Assembly (NCBI GenBank): GCA_019116245.1
Contig: DXCC01000008.1
Span: 1 to 64,000, forward strand
Direction: 5' to 3'
Origin: Candidatus Tidjanibacter faecipullorum
GTDB lineage: Bacteria > Bacteroidota > Bacteroidia > Bacteroidales > Rikenellaceae
Length of the DNA stretch: 64,000 nt
The notes beneath the pieces are model-generated. The model worked only from the letters and a program-made list of their open reading frames with translations, was not told the DNA's origin and made no database searches. Of the stretch, positions 55,990 to 64,000 are shown in pieces. The first letter of the stretch is position 1, and each line of letters begins with the position of its first letter. The position numbers and the translations under genes were made by a program.

Positions 55990-56793
55990 ATGTACGAAAA
56001 ACAACTGGAAGCGATCGGCCGCCTGCTGGGTGTCATGGACCGGCTGCGGGTGGAGTGCCCCTGGGACCGGGAGCAGACCTTCGAGTCGCTGCGCAACAAC
56101 ACCATCGAGGAGACCTTCGAGCTGACGGATGCCATCACCGACGGCGACATGGATGGCATCCGCGAGGAGCTGGGCGATCTGCTGCTGCACATCGTCTTCT
56201 ACTCCCGCATGGCCGACGAGCAGGGACGCTTTGATATTGGTGACGTGGCCAATTCGCTGTGTGACAAACTGATCTACCGCCATCCTCACGTCTATGGCAC
56301 GGTGGAGGCGGACAGTGCCGGCCAGGTGATCCACAACTGGGAGACGCTGAAGCTGGCCGAGAAGCGCAAGAAGGACCGCAAGGCGCGCCGGGGCGTACTG
56401 TCGGGGGTGCCGCGCAGCCTGCCGGCCATGGTAAAGGCCTACCGGATCGGTCAGAAGGCGGCTGCGGCCGGTTTCGACTGGGAACGGCGCGAGGATGTCT
56501 GGGACAAGGTCAAGGAGGAGGTGGCCGAGGTGGAGCGCGAGATCGACGCCAACGACCACGACCGGGCCGAAAGCGAAGTGGGCGACCTGCTCTTTGCGCT
56601 GGTGAACATGGCGCGACTCTACGGCATTGATCCGGAGAATGCGTTGGAGCGGAGCAACAAGAAGTTCATGCGCCGCTTTGCCCACATCGAGGCGCAGGCC
56701 GAGGAGCAGGGCGAGGAGCTGACCCGGATGCCCCTCCAGGAGATGGAACGCTACTGGCAGGAGGCCAAGGAGGAGGAAAAGAAAGAGGAATAA
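55990..56793 (+). CDS. mazG: Nucleoside triphosphate pyrophosphohydrolase MazG
   Basis: MazG hydrolyses (d)NTPs to monophosphates and clears aberrant nucleotides. The 267-residue form starting at 55990 has both halves. The first is RVECPWDREQTFESLRNNTI with the metal motif EETFELTDAI (EExxE) and EELGDLLLHIVF. The second has VKEEVAEVEREI and EVGDLLFALVNMAR. The upstream extension of the frame overlaps the promoter and is not used. It is followed 45 nt later by the carbonic-anhydrase-like gene. Confidence 0.93.
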   Translation: MYEKQLEAIGRLLGVMDRLRVECPWDREQTFESLRNNTIEETFELTDAITDGDMDGIREELGDLLLHIVFYSRMADEQGRFDIGDVANSLCDKLIYRHPHVYGTVEADSAGQVIHNWETLKLAEKRKKDRKARRGVLSGVPRSLPAMVKAYRIGQKAAAAGFDWERREDVWDKVKEEVAEVEREIDANDHDRAESEVGDLLFALVNMARLYGIDPENALERSNKKFMRRFAHIEAQAEEQGEELTRMPLQEMERYWQEAKEEEKKEE

Positions 56794-56838
56794 CCGTGAC
56801 GGCGGGCCTCCCGCCGCGCGACAGACTCGAGGCAAACT

Positions 56839-57375
56839 ATGGCATTGATCAAAACGGTGCGGGGCAAGACTCCCGCGGTCGGCGAGGGGACGTTTCTGGC
56901 CGACACGGCCGTGCTGATCGGCGATGTGACCGTCGGACGCGACTGTTCGATCTGGTTCAACGCCGTACTGCGCGGCGACGTAAACACCATCACGATCGGC
57001 GACCGGACCAACATTCAGGACGGCGTCGTGCTGCACACCCTGTTCGACGGGTCGCCCCATCCGTCGCAGACGCGTATCGGCAGCGACGTGTCGGTGGGCC
57101 ACAACGCCATTATCCACGGCGGCATCATCGGGGACAACTGCCTGATCGGCATGGGGGCCACGATTCTCGACAACGCGGTGGTGGGCAGCGGCTGCATCAT
57201 AGCGGCCAATGCGCTGGTGCTCTCGGGCAGCCGGCTCGAGCCCAACGGCGTCTATGCCGGCGTTCCGGCCCGCCGGGTGAAGGAGGTCACTCCGCAGCAG
57301 CGCGAGGAGATCATCGCCCGCACGGCGCGCGACTACCGGCTCTACGCCTCGTGGTACACCGAACCGGAGCGGTAG
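56839..57375 (+). CDS. Gamma-carbonic-anhydrase-like hexapeptide-repeat protein
   Basis: This 178-residue left-handed beta-helix protein has successive hexapeptide turns (IGDVTVGRDCSIWFNAVLRG, IGDRTNIQDGVVLHT, IGSDVSVGHNAIIHGGIIGD). The three His of the gamma-CA zinc site are placed as HT...GHNAIIH. The YrdA/PaaY branch often has weak or no carbonic anhydrase activity. It shares an operon with mazG. Confidence 0.87.
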   Translation: MALIKTVRGKTPAVGEGTFLADTAVLIGDVTVGRDCSIWFNAVLRGDVNTITIGDRTNIQDGVVLHTLFDGSPHPSQTRIGSDVSVGHNAIIHGGIIGDNCLIGMGATILDNAVVGSGCIIAANALVLSGSRLEPNGVYAGVPARRVKEVTPQQREEIIARTARDYRLYASWYTEPER

Positions 57376-57595
57376 CGATGTTCGTAGCGGAGGCAGCCTT
57401 TCAACGGCCTTTCTCCGGTTTCGGCGGCGGCCTTCGGCCCGGTGTGCGGAGCTGACGGGCTTCCGGCGGACGGCCGTCCGGTCCGTTCACCCCGCTGTTT
57501 TGCCGTTTGGCCCGGCGGTCTGAAGATCGGAACGGCGGGCTCCCTATCTTTGTGAGAGGGCAGAGGCTGCTGCGTCTCCGCCATCCGAGACGGCA

Positions 57596-58708
57596 ATGTA
57601 TATGGTACGACACAAAATCCGGTTCGGCAAGAACCTCGTCAACGGATTGATCGCAGTGGTGATCAGTCTGATCGTCAATTTCTCGTATCTGGTGTACATG
57701 ATCCTGGCGGCACGGAGTACCGTCCGTCCTCATGGCTACGGCATGGAGCATTACACCTCTTCCGTGATTGTCGAGGCGCTGTTCTATGCGGTGATGGCGT
57801 TCGTGCTGCTGGGGGTGTTCACGTGGCGGTTCGATGCCTCGCGGGCTTCGTCGCGCAGTTACGGCCATCGGTTGTTGCTGGCTCTGGTGCTGGCGGGGTG
57901 TTTCTATTTCGAGGCGCCCTTCGTTTCGCGCTACGGCGAGCTGCGCATCGTGTTGCTTGCTCAGCGCATTGTCAATCCGATGGTGTTGCTGAAGATCTCC
58001 TTCACGCTGGTAGTGGCGGCGCTCTACGGCAAGATCTACGAACTGATCGCCCGCCAGCAGCAGATGTCGCTCGAGAATGAACGCCTCAAGACCGAAAACC
58101 TGCGCTCGCGGTACGACGTGCTGGTCACCCAGATGAATCCGCACTTCTTCTTCAATTCGCTCAATTCGCTGGCGATGCTGGTGAGGGAGGAGCGCACGGC
58201 CGATGCCCTGACCTACATCGACCGGTTGTCGGAGACATTCCGCTACGTGATTCGTTCGGGACGGAACATGCTGACTCCGCTGCGCGACGAACTGGCCTTT
58301 CTGGAAGGGTACAAGTACCTGCTTGAGGTGCGTTATGCCGGCAAACTGTTCATCGAAACCCGGATTCCGGCCGACTGCATGGATCGCCTGCTGCCTGCGC
58401 TGTCGTTGCAGCCGCTGATTGAGAATGCCGTAAAACACAATACGATTACCCGCACCAAACCTCTGCGGGTGACCATCCAGGCCGAGGGCGACATGCTTTC
58501 GGTCAGCAATCCGATCCAGCCCAAGATCGACGATTCGGAGCAGGGCACGGGAATCGGACTGAAGAATCTGGCGAGCCGCTACCGGCTGCTGACCGACCGG
58601 GAGATTGCCGTGTCGGCCGAGCAGGGCGTGTTCGTCGTGCGGCTGCCGCTGGAGGAGCGGCGGCGCGAGGAGAGTAACCCGATCAAGAAGGAATCAGCAT
58701 GCGAGTGA
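57596..58708 (+). CDS. LytS/YehU-type sensor histidine kinase
   Basis: This 370-residue inner-membrane kinase has four hydrophobic segments (residues about 15-37, 57-77, 93-108, 125-140) and a short coiled coil. The His_kinase domain follows, with phospho-accepting H183 in TQMNPHFFFNSLNSLAMLV and an HATPase_c domain (LPALSLQPLIENAVKHN; GTGIGLKNLASRYRL). No periplasmic sensor domain is present, so it may sense membrane or intramembrane cues. Its stop overlaps the start of the response regulator. Confidence 0.92.
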   Translation: MYMVRHKIRFGKNLVNGLIAVVISLIVNFSYLVYMILAARSTVRPHGYGMEHYTSSVIVEALFYAVMAFVLLGVFTWRFDASRASSRSYGHRLLLALVLAGCFYFEAPFVSRYGELRIVLLAQRIVNPMVLLKISFTLVVAALYGKIYELIARQQQMSLENERLKTENLRSRYDVLVTQMNPHFFFNSLNSLAMLVREERTADALTYIDRLSETFRYVIRSGRNMLTPLRDELAFLEGYKYLLEVRYAGKLFIETRIPADCMDRLLPALSLQPLIENAVKHNTITRTKPLRVTIQAEGDMLSVSNPIQPKIDDSEQGTGIGLKNLASRYRLLTDREIAVSAEQGVFVVRLPLEERRREESNPIKKESACE

Positions 58709-59496
58709 TCGTAGTGGAAGACGAGACCGCGGCGGCGGTTAATCTGATGTCGATGCTGCACCACGCCTTTCCGCAGATGGAGGTGGCGGCGCAGCTGGAG
58801 AGCGTGACGGAGACGGTCGAATGGCTCGAGACGAACGATGCTCCCGACCTGATGTTTCTGGACATTCACCTGGCCGACGGTTCGGCCTTCACGATTTTCG
58901 AGAAGACGGAGGTCACCTGTCCGGTGATCTTCACCACGGCCTACGACCAGTATGCCCTGGAGGCGTTCCATCTGAACAGCATCGACTACCTGCTCAAGCC
59001 CATCAAGGAGGAGGAGCTGCGGCGTGCGGTCGAGAAACTGGAGCACCTCTCGCAGGCGGCCCAGCAGGCGTATGTCCGCCGGGTGGGTGACGCCATGCAG
59101 CAACGGCGCGGGGCGCAGTCCTTTCTGGTGCACGTGCGCGACCGGATCATTCCGCTGCGCCGGGAACACATTGCCTTTTTCTATTCCAGCCACGAGAAGG
59201 TGACCATCGGCACCCTCAAGGGGGAGCAGTTCCCCTTCGATCGTCCGCTGGATGCCATCATGCCGCTGTTGCCGGAGGAGGAGTTTTTCCGGGCCAACCG
59301 CCAGTTCATCATAGCCCGCGAGGCGATCGGCGACATTGCGATCTGGTTCGGCAACCGGTTGGCAGTCAACCTGACGGTCGGCATTCCGGAGAAGGCGGTC
59401 ATCATCAGCAAGGCGCGCGTTCCCGAGTTCAAACGGTGGCTTCAGGGCGTGAGCGAGGAAGAGAGACACGGCAAAGAGATACATAGCGTTTACTGA
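58699..59496 (+). CDS. LytTR-family response regulator
   Basis: The 265 residues comprise a receiver domain (acidic pocket ED at 7-8, phospho-acceptor D55 in LMFLDIHLADG, the conserved K in LLKPIKEEEL) and a C-terminal LytTR DNA-binding domain (RDRIIPLRREHIAFFYSSHE, then FFRANRQFIIAREAI). It pairs with the upstream kinase (10-nt overlap) and is followed after only 8 nt by the outer-membrane barrel gene, a likely member of the same operon. Confidence 0.92.
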   Translation: MRVIVVEDETAAAVNLMSMLHHAFPQMEVAAQLESVTETVEWLETNDAPDLMFLDIHLADGSAFTIFEKTEVTCPVIFTTAYDQYALEAFHLNSIDYLLKPIKEEELRRAVEKLEHLSQAAQQAYVRRVGDAMQQRRGAQSFLVHVRDRIIPLRREHIAFFYSSHEKVTIGTLKGEQFPFDRPLDAIMPLLPEEEFFRANRQFIIAREAIGDIAIWFGNRLAVNLTVGIPEKAVIISKARVPEFKRWLQGVSEEERHGKEIHSVY

Positions 59497-59504
59497 GAAA
59501 AAAT

Positions 59505-62408
59505 ATGAAGAAATTTATTTTATTGTGCGGGCTGCTGGTGTCGGCCCTGTCGGCCTTTGCGGCCGCTCCGACGGGACGGGTGTCGGGTGTGCTGGTGGAC
59601 GGCGACACGGGCGAACCGGTCATCGGGGCGGTGGTCGAGATGAACGGCCTCGGCGGACTGGATGCGGCGCGGCAGCAGATGACCGACATCGACGGCCGCT
59701 TTGCGCTGAACGACCTGGCCTACGGCCGCTACGAGATGAAGTTCACCTTCCTCGGCTACAAGGAGCTGGTGAAGACGGTGGCCGTCAACGGGGCGAGCGT
59801 CGATCTGGGCACCCTGAAACTCGAGGTCGAGTCCACCGCCATCGAAGCGGTGGTGCTGGAGGTTCCGGCCATGCGTACCTCGCAGAAGGGCGATACGGTG
59901 GTGTATAATGCGGCGGCCTTCAAGGTGGCCTCCGATGCCGACACCGAGACCCTGCTGGCCAAGATGCCCGGCGTGATGATCGGGGCCGACGGCACGGTTG
60001 AGGCCCAGGGCGAGGAGATCAAGAAGATCCTCGTGGACGGCAAGGAGTTCTTCGGCGACGACGTCAGCACGGCCATCAAGAACCTGCCGGCCGAGGTGGT
60101 CGAGAACGTGGAGATCTTCAACAAGCTCAGCGACCAGGCCGAATTCACGGGGCTGGACGACGGCGAGGGCTACAAGGCGATCAACATCGTCACCAACGTC
60201 GGCAAGCGGCGGGGTGTCTTCGGCAAACTCTATGCCTCCTACGGTTATCCGGAGTACTATACGGCGGGCGGCAATGTCAACCTGTTCAGCGGCGATACGC
60301 GGCTGTCGCTGATCGGCATGGCCAACAACATCAACCAGCAGAATTTCTCCTTCGAGGATATTCTGGGCGTTGTCAATACGGGCGGCAATTCGACCGGAGG
60401 CGGCGGCATGCGGATGGGCCGTGGCGGCGGCATCGGCGGTTACATGGTGCGTCCGCTGGACGGTATCTCGACGATCCAGTCGGTGGGCCTTAACTTCAGC
60501 GATACGTGGGGCAAGCGCGACGGTGTGGAGGTGACGGCCAGCTACTTCTTCAACCACAACGCCAACCGCAACGTCTTTACGCACGAGGTGTGGCAGGATC
60601 CCGGCACACAGTATGACTACGAGACGGGTTCCTCGCGGGCCCAGAACTACAACCACCGCTTCAACGCCCGCCTCGACTACAAGATCAACGACAACCAGAG
60701 TCTTATGATCCGCCCCTCGTTCAGCTACCAGAACTACAGCAGCTGGCAGCAGGCCCGGACGGATATCTCCAACCTCACCGAAGAGGAGGTGTACGAACAG
60801 CTGAAGAGCATTCTGAACGGCACGGATGACAGCCGAACCGGTTACAACGCCGGTCTGACGGCCCTCTACCGGTTGAAGCTGGGCAAGCCCGGCCGCACGC
60901 TGACGGTCAATCTCAACGGCCGTTACAGCAAGAACGACCAGCTGGAGCTGATCGACGAGTACTACTACATGCCGCAGTTCGTCGAAGGAGCCGTGGCCGA
61001 CTCGGTGGCCAACCAGCGGATCGGACAGGATACCTATACCTACCATCTCGAGGCGGGAGCCACCTACACCGAACCGTTGAGCCGGAAGTCGCTTGTCAGC
61101 CTGGAGTACCGGGCCACGTACGACTACTCCGACGCCCAGAAGCTCACCTACCTGTGGGATCCGCTGGAGGGCATCATCAGTCCGCAGTTCGACGACCAGC
61201 TCTCGACGATCAACAACAGCGGCTACCTGACCCATCGTGTCGGTCCCGGCTACCGCTATTCGGACGGCAAGGCCAACATTTCGGCCTCGCTGATGTACCA
61301 GTACGCGACGCTCGACAACAACACGTTGGCACCTTCGACGATTGACCCCTATGTGCGGTATAATTTCAACAACCTGGTTTATGCGGTGATGACCAACATC
61401 AACTTCGACCAGCAGAACACGCTGCGCATCCACCTGCGTTCGCGGACCGAGAATCCCTCCGTCACCCAGCTGCAGGACGTGCCCGACTTCTCCAACACCA
61501 CCTACGTGCAGGGGGGTAATGCTGCGCTGGTTCCGGCCTACAAGAACACGATACACGCCTTCTACATCAACTCCAACGTACCCAAGGGACAGACCTTTAC
61601 GGTGATGTTCGGCGCCGAGTACACGACCGACTACATCGGCGACTCGATCGTCACCTACCATGCCGACCGTCCCTTCGTCATCCCCAATTCCGATCAGGTA
61701 CTTCAGCCCGGCCAGCGCTATTCGCGCTACGCCAACCTGGGCAGCAGCTGGCTGCTCCGCGGCGGTCTGAGCTACGGTCTGCCGGTCCGTTTCCTGGCCA
61801 GCAACCTGAACTTCAACGTGGGCGTGATGCTGGCGCAGACCCCCAACGTGATCGACGGCGAGAAGTTCATGCGCAACGAGAGCTACTTCAACGGCGGCGT
61901 CCAGCTCAGCAGCAACATCAACGAGAACATCGACTTCACGATCATGTACAACGGCAGTTACAACATTGCCAGCAGCGTGGCGCAGGGGGTGCGCACCCAG
62001 AACCGGTTCATCAACCAGTATGCCTCGGCCAACATCAAGTGGGTCTTCTGGAAAGGCTTTACCTTCACCGGCGCGGTGACCTACAACCAGTACAAGGGCA
62101 TCACGAGCAACTACAACGAACAGTACGTGCTCTGCAACCTCTACATCGGCAAGAAGATCTTCCGCAACCAGCTCGGCGAGGTGAGCATCGGCGTGAACGA
62201 CCTGCTGAATCAGAACACCAGCTTCCGCCGTACCGTGGAGAGTTCCTACATCCAGAACAGCACCAACCTGGCCATCGGCCGCTATTTCTCGGTGCAGTTT
62301 GTCTATAACCTGCGGGCCTTCAGCAAGGGCGTCAAGGCCAGCGATTATGACAATTTCGACAAGGGAGCCCGACGTCCTCCGATGGGGCCTCCGCCTCCCT
62401 TCCATTGA
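59505..62408 (+). CDS. Large outer-membrane beta-barrel (TonB-receptor-like) protein
   Basis: This 967-residue protein has a signal peptide (MKKFILLCGLLVSALSAFAA) and a CarboxypepD_reg-like domain (residues 22-105, VSGVLVDGDTGEPVIGAVVE). A plug-like region follows (MRTSQKGDTVVYNAAAFKVA, IKNLPAEVVENVEIFNKLSD), then a barrel of the OMP_b-brl_3 type with a Gly/Met/Arg-rich loop near residue 300. Typical SusC TonB-box features are not evident, and there is no SusD partner, so this is not a classic glycan importer. It lies 8 nt after the LytTR regulator. The C-terminus ends in Pro/Gly (RRPPMGPPPPFH), not an aromatic barrel end. Confidence 0.87.
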   Translation: MKKFILLCGLLVSALSAFAAAPTGRVSGVLVDGDTGEPVIGAVVEMNGLGGLDAARQQMTDIDGRFALNDLAYGRYEMKFTFLGYKELVKTVAVNGASVDLGTLKLEVESTAIEAVVLEVPAMRTSQKGDTVVYNAAAFKVASDADTETLLAKMPGVMIGADGTVEAQGEEIKKILVDGKEFFGDDVSTAIKNLPAEVVENVEIFNKLSDQAEFTGLDDGEGYKAINIVTNVGKRRGVFGKLYASYGYPEYYTAGGNVNLFSGDTRLSLIGMANNINQQNFSFEDILGVVNTGGNSTGGGGMRMGRGGGIGGYMVRPLDGISTIQSVGLNFSDTWGKRDGVEVTASYFFNHNANRNVFTHEVWQDPGTQYDYETGSSRAQNYNHRFNARLDYKINDNQSLMIRPSFSYQNYSSWQQARTDISNLTEEEVYEQLKSILNGTDDSRTGYNAGLTALYRLKLGKPGRTLTVNLNGRYSKNDQLELIDEYYYMPQFVEGAVADSVANQRIGQDTYTYHLEAGATYTEPLSRKSLVSLEYRATYDYSDAQKLTYLWDPLEGIISPQFDDQLSTINNSGYLTHRVGPGYRYSDGKANISASLMYQYATLDNNTLAPSTIDPYVRYNFNNLVYAVMTNINFDQQNTLRIHLRSRTENPSVTQLQDVPDFSNTTYVQGGNAALVPAYKNTIHAFYINSNVPKGQTFTVMFGAEYTTDYIGDSIVTYHADRPFVIPNSDQVLQPGQRYSRYANLGSSWLLRGGLSYGLPVRFLASNLNFNVGVMLAQTPNVIDGEKFMRNESYFNGGVQLSSNINENIDFTIMYNGSYNIASSVAQGVRTQNRFINQYASANIKWVFWKGFTFTGAVTYNQYKGITSNYNEQYVLCNLYIGKKIFRNQLGEVSIGVNDLLNQNTSFRRTVESSYIQNSTNLAIGRYFSVQFVYNLRAFSKGVKASDYDNFDKGARRPPMGPPPPFH

Positions 62409-62422
62409 TGCGTCCCTTAGTC

Positions 62423-62458
62423 GTGGGCGGCCCGGACGGGCCGCCCACGTTCGTTTTG
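62423..62458 (+). terminator. Intrinsic terminator after the outer-membrane barrel gene
   Basis: Perfect hairpin cgtgggcggccc-ggac-gggccgcccacg followed by ttcgtttt, 14 nt past the stop. Confidence 0.9.
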
Positions 62459-62550
62459 GAAGCGGTCCGGCTCCGGGCGGGGTTGTCGGCGTAAGGTCGC
62501 CGGATTGAGGCGCTGTGGTGTCACGGCGTTCTGTCCGGCCGGTTCATGAC

Positions 62551-62590
62551 ACAAAAAACGGGCCCGCAGCTGCAAGAGCCGCGGGCCCGT
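62551..62590 (-). terminator. Intrinsic terminator of the HdeD-like gene
   Basis: Hairpin acgggcccgc / gcgggcccgt with a T run (ttttttgtgt) on the minus strand. Confidence 0.9.
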
Positions 62591-62614
62591 TCGGGTCATT
62601 TCCGGCGGAGGAAC

Positions 62615-63187
62615 CTACATGTTTTTGAGTTTGTTTCGGATGCCGAAGAGCTGGAAGGCGAAGATCACCAGCGCGATGCCGGCAACCAGCAGGGCAATGC
62701 CGAGCCATGCGATGACCACCTCCACACCGAAGACGAGCGGGCGGAACAGGATCATCAGCGCGCAGAGGGTCAGCAGAATGCCCAGCACGATGGTCCAGCC
62801 CATGCCCGGCACTTTGAAGCGGCTCATTTCACTGGCGATGCCGATCAGACCGATGCCGCGCGAGAGCAGCCAGATGCCCAGAAAGATGGGGAGCATCAGG
62901 GCCGTGATGCCGGGGCTGCTGATCAGCATGATGCCGAGGATCACCTCCAGACAGCCTAACATGGCGGTCCAGCTGCGTCCGGCCATGTAGCGTTCGGTGA
63001 ATGCCATGACCAGCTGCTCGACGCCGGAGACGAACATCAGCACGGCGAAGAGGGCCGACAGGCCGAGATAGCTTGCGCCGGGATAGGCGAATACCAGGAT
63101 GCCGGACACGCAGATGGCGATGCCGAGTACCAGCGTAACCCACCAGTAGCGGGTCAGGCTTTTGAATTCTGTCATGAGAGTAGCCAT
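62615..63187 (-). CDS. HdeD-like (DUF308) membrane protein
   Basis: This 190-residue protein has six hydrophobic segments arranged as three two-helix repeats, each with a short Gly-Pro or Pro-containing turn (WWVTLVLGIAICVSGILVFA; WTAMLGCLEVILGIMLISSP; WTIVLGILLTLCALMILFRP). This is the DUF308/HdeD pattern. HdeD contributes to acid resistance at high cell density in E. coli; the molecular role is unclear. It is monocistronic; no good promoter was seen, but a hairpin lies upstream at 63247. Confidence 0.88.
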   Translation of the reverse strand: MATLMTEFKSLTRYWWVTLVLGIAICVSGILVFAYPGASYLGLSALFAVLMFVSGVEQLVMAFTERYMAGRSWTAMLGCLEVILGIMLISSPGITALMLPIFLGIWLLSRGIGLIGIASEMSRFKVPGMGWTIVLGILLTLCALMILFRPLVFGVEVVIAWLGIALLVAGIALVIFAFQLFGIRNKLKNM

Positions 63188-63246
63188 AGTCAGAATGTTT
63201 TTGTTTATGGTATGATATCAACACCTTTGCATCCTGCAAGAATCGT

Positions 63247-63277
63247 GCAAAACCTGCTCGGGCAGAGCAGGTTTTGC
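63247..63277. repeat. Perfect hairpin upstream of the HdeD-like gene
   Basis: Stem gcaaaacctgctc / gagcaggttttgc with a 5-nt loop, 60-90 nt upstream of the HdeD-like start. It has no T run on either strand, so it is more likely a regulatory or protein-binding palindrome than a terminator. Confidence 0.6.
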
Positions 63278-63730
63278 ATTTGTTGCCTGATCTCTGTCTC
63301 TGCAAGGCTCTCTGGTTCGGTCTCTGCCCGGATAGGCCGTGTTCGGCTCTCCGTCAGCTCACCGGCATTTGCTTTCGCCCGACTCTTATCTCTGCCTGAC
63401 ACTCTGCCCCACCTCCGCCTATCCTCTGTCGATAGGCTGTCCGTTAGTCAGCCTGGTATTTGCTTCCGCCCGGCAGTTTGGTAGTTGCCTCTGCTTGGTC
63501 CTTGTCCGACAGTCCTTGTCCGACAGTCCTTGTCCGACAGCCGACAGCCCGACAGACAGCTCTTGGTTCGTCCGCCTGCCCGTCAGCTGCATCTGTATGC
63601 GTCTCGTCTTTGCCGGTGTCCGCTACCTTGTTTGCCGCAGTTCGCCTTTCCGCTCGCCCTGTTTGCCAGCCTGTCGTTGCGGGACAGCCTTTTGCTGCCG
63701 TTCTGACACGCCTGTCAGGGTGGCACACAA
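63278..63730. other. Noncoding pyrimidine-rich region
   Basis: About 450 nt rich in ctctg, cctg and cgcc words with no credible gene on either strand. It contains a short tandem repeat at 63499-63540. Confidence 0.55.
63499..63540 (+). repeat. Three tandem 14-bp repeats
   Basis: tccttgtccgacag occurs three times head to tail (63499, 63513, 63527), followed by degenerate ccgacag units. It lies in noncoding sequence; too short and with no spacers to be a CRISPR array. Confidence 0.9.
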
Positions 63731-63767
63731 AAAACGCCCGGACCGCTGGCGCGGGATCCGGGCGTTT
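63731..63767 (-). terminator. Intrinsic terminator of the PepD-type gene
   Basis: Hairpin aaacgcccgga / tccgggcgttt with ttttttgtgtg following on the minus strand. Confidence 0.9.
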
Positions 63768-63789
63768 GGGGTGGTGGAAAAGTCGGCTG

Positions 63790-64000
63790 CTATTTCGTCG
63801 GAGCGGTTTCCAGCGTGTAGCAGAGGAATTTCCAGAACTTCTCGACCGAAGCGATGTTTACCTTCTCATCGGGCGAGTGGGGGTATTTGATCGTCGGGCC
63901 GAACGAGATCATGTCCATCGAGGGGTATTTGCCGCCGATGATGCCGCATTCCAGACCGGCGTGGATGGCCATAACGGCCGGTTTGGTGCCGTAGAGTTTC
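63790..64000 (-). CDS. pepD: Aminoacyl-histidine dipeptidase (PepD-like), C-terminal part
   Basis: The frame is open to the window edge, so only the last 69 residues are visible. They read KLYGTKPAVMAIHAGLECG, then GKYPSMDMISFGPTIKYPHS and EKVNIASVEKFWKFLCYTLE. The HAGLECG motif carries the zinc-ligand region of M20/M28-like cytosolic dipeptidases, and the block ISFGPTI..PHSPDEKV matches PepD. The enzyme would hydrolyse Xaa-His and other dipeptides. Confidence 0.85.
   Translation of the reverse strand, partial: KLYGTKPAVMAIHAGLECGIIGGKYPSMDMISFGPTIKYPHSPDEKVNIASVEKFWKFLCYTLETAPTK

Noticed and set aside
59520..62405. 961-codon minus-strand open frame antisense to the outer-membrane barrel gene
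   Set aside because: Third-position G+C on the sense strand keeps the opposite frame open; the translated sequence shows no recognisable protein features.
63499..63540. Short direct repeats considered as a CRISPR array
   Set aside because: The 14-bp units are contiguous with no spacers and there are no cas genes.

Overview
The window is chromosomal DNA of a GC-rich member of the Bacteroidales, most likely Alistipes or another Rikenellaceae. That placement is an inference from several signs: promoters of the Bacteroidetes type (TTTG, 19-20 nt, TAnnTTTG) precede most tRNA genes and many operons; the window holds Bacteroidetes-restricted families (DUF4301, DUF2764, DUF3575, CarboxypepD_reg-like outer-membrane barrels); and it carries a V/A-type ATPase operon. 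Almost all of it is ordinary core genome, with two accessory patches.

Layout. Positions 1-1.9 kb are the edge of an integrative element (IntDOT-like tyrosine recombinase plus a small conserved protein) that continues out of the window to the left. At 2.0-5.3 kb an adenosylcobalamin riboswitch heads nrdD-nrdG, the anaerobic class III ribonucleotide reductase and its radical-SAM activase. At 5.4-9.3 kb lie a CI/S24-type regulator, a small HTH protein, tRNA-Met(CAT), a porin and a DUF3575 outer-membrane protein. At 9.7-17.9 kb come a biotin-dependent carboxylase with two biotinyl domains, an acyltransferase, tRNA-Val, ispE, and a wza/wzc-like polysaccharide export pair. At 17.9-20.6 kb is a less GC-rich, decaying arsenic-resistance-type island (arsG-like, arsF-like, and pseudogenes of a thioredoxin-like protein, arsR and probably a conjugative-element methylase/helicase), abutting tRNA-Ser.

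At 21-32.8 kb are housekeeping genes: a glycolate-phosphate-type phosphatase, infC-thrS, pdxA, rmuC, rpe, an ABC-F protein, rlmB, a YgjP-type metallopeptidase and an arginine deiminase. At 33.2-34.7 kb is a two-gene PqqD/HPr-kinase-like cassette, the most RiPP-like locus here. At 35.7-40.1 kb is a murB-tilS-holA operon ending in an aminotransferase-IV homologue that lacks the catalytic lysine. At 40.3-41.6 kb a split LysO lysine exporter sits behind a long leader with an internal terminator. At 41.7-51.2 kb DUF4301 is followed by a V-type ATPase operon (E, DUF2764, A, B, an unknown membrane protein, D, I, K) whose K subunit keeps the sodium ligands of the Enterococcus hirae ring. At 51.3-54.4 kb are a copper ATPase gene with an A10 slippery run that can yield both a CopZ-like chaperone and CopA, and an AraC regulator fused to an HMA-like domain. 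At 54.5-64 kb lie a GNAT enzyme, tRNA-Gln, a lipoprotein, mazG, a gamma-carbonic-anhydrase-like protein, a LytS/LytTR two-component pair followed by a large outer-membrane barrel, an HdeD-like membrane protein, and the C-terminal end of a PepD-type dipeptidase.

The points most worth checking are the copA frameshift site, the HMA-AraC fusion beside it, the PqqD/kinase cassette, the tandem biotinyl domains, the catalytically altered aminotransferase-IV protein, the apparent AUA start of infC, and the LysO leader. All gene names rest on reading the translated sequences; no database search was possible.
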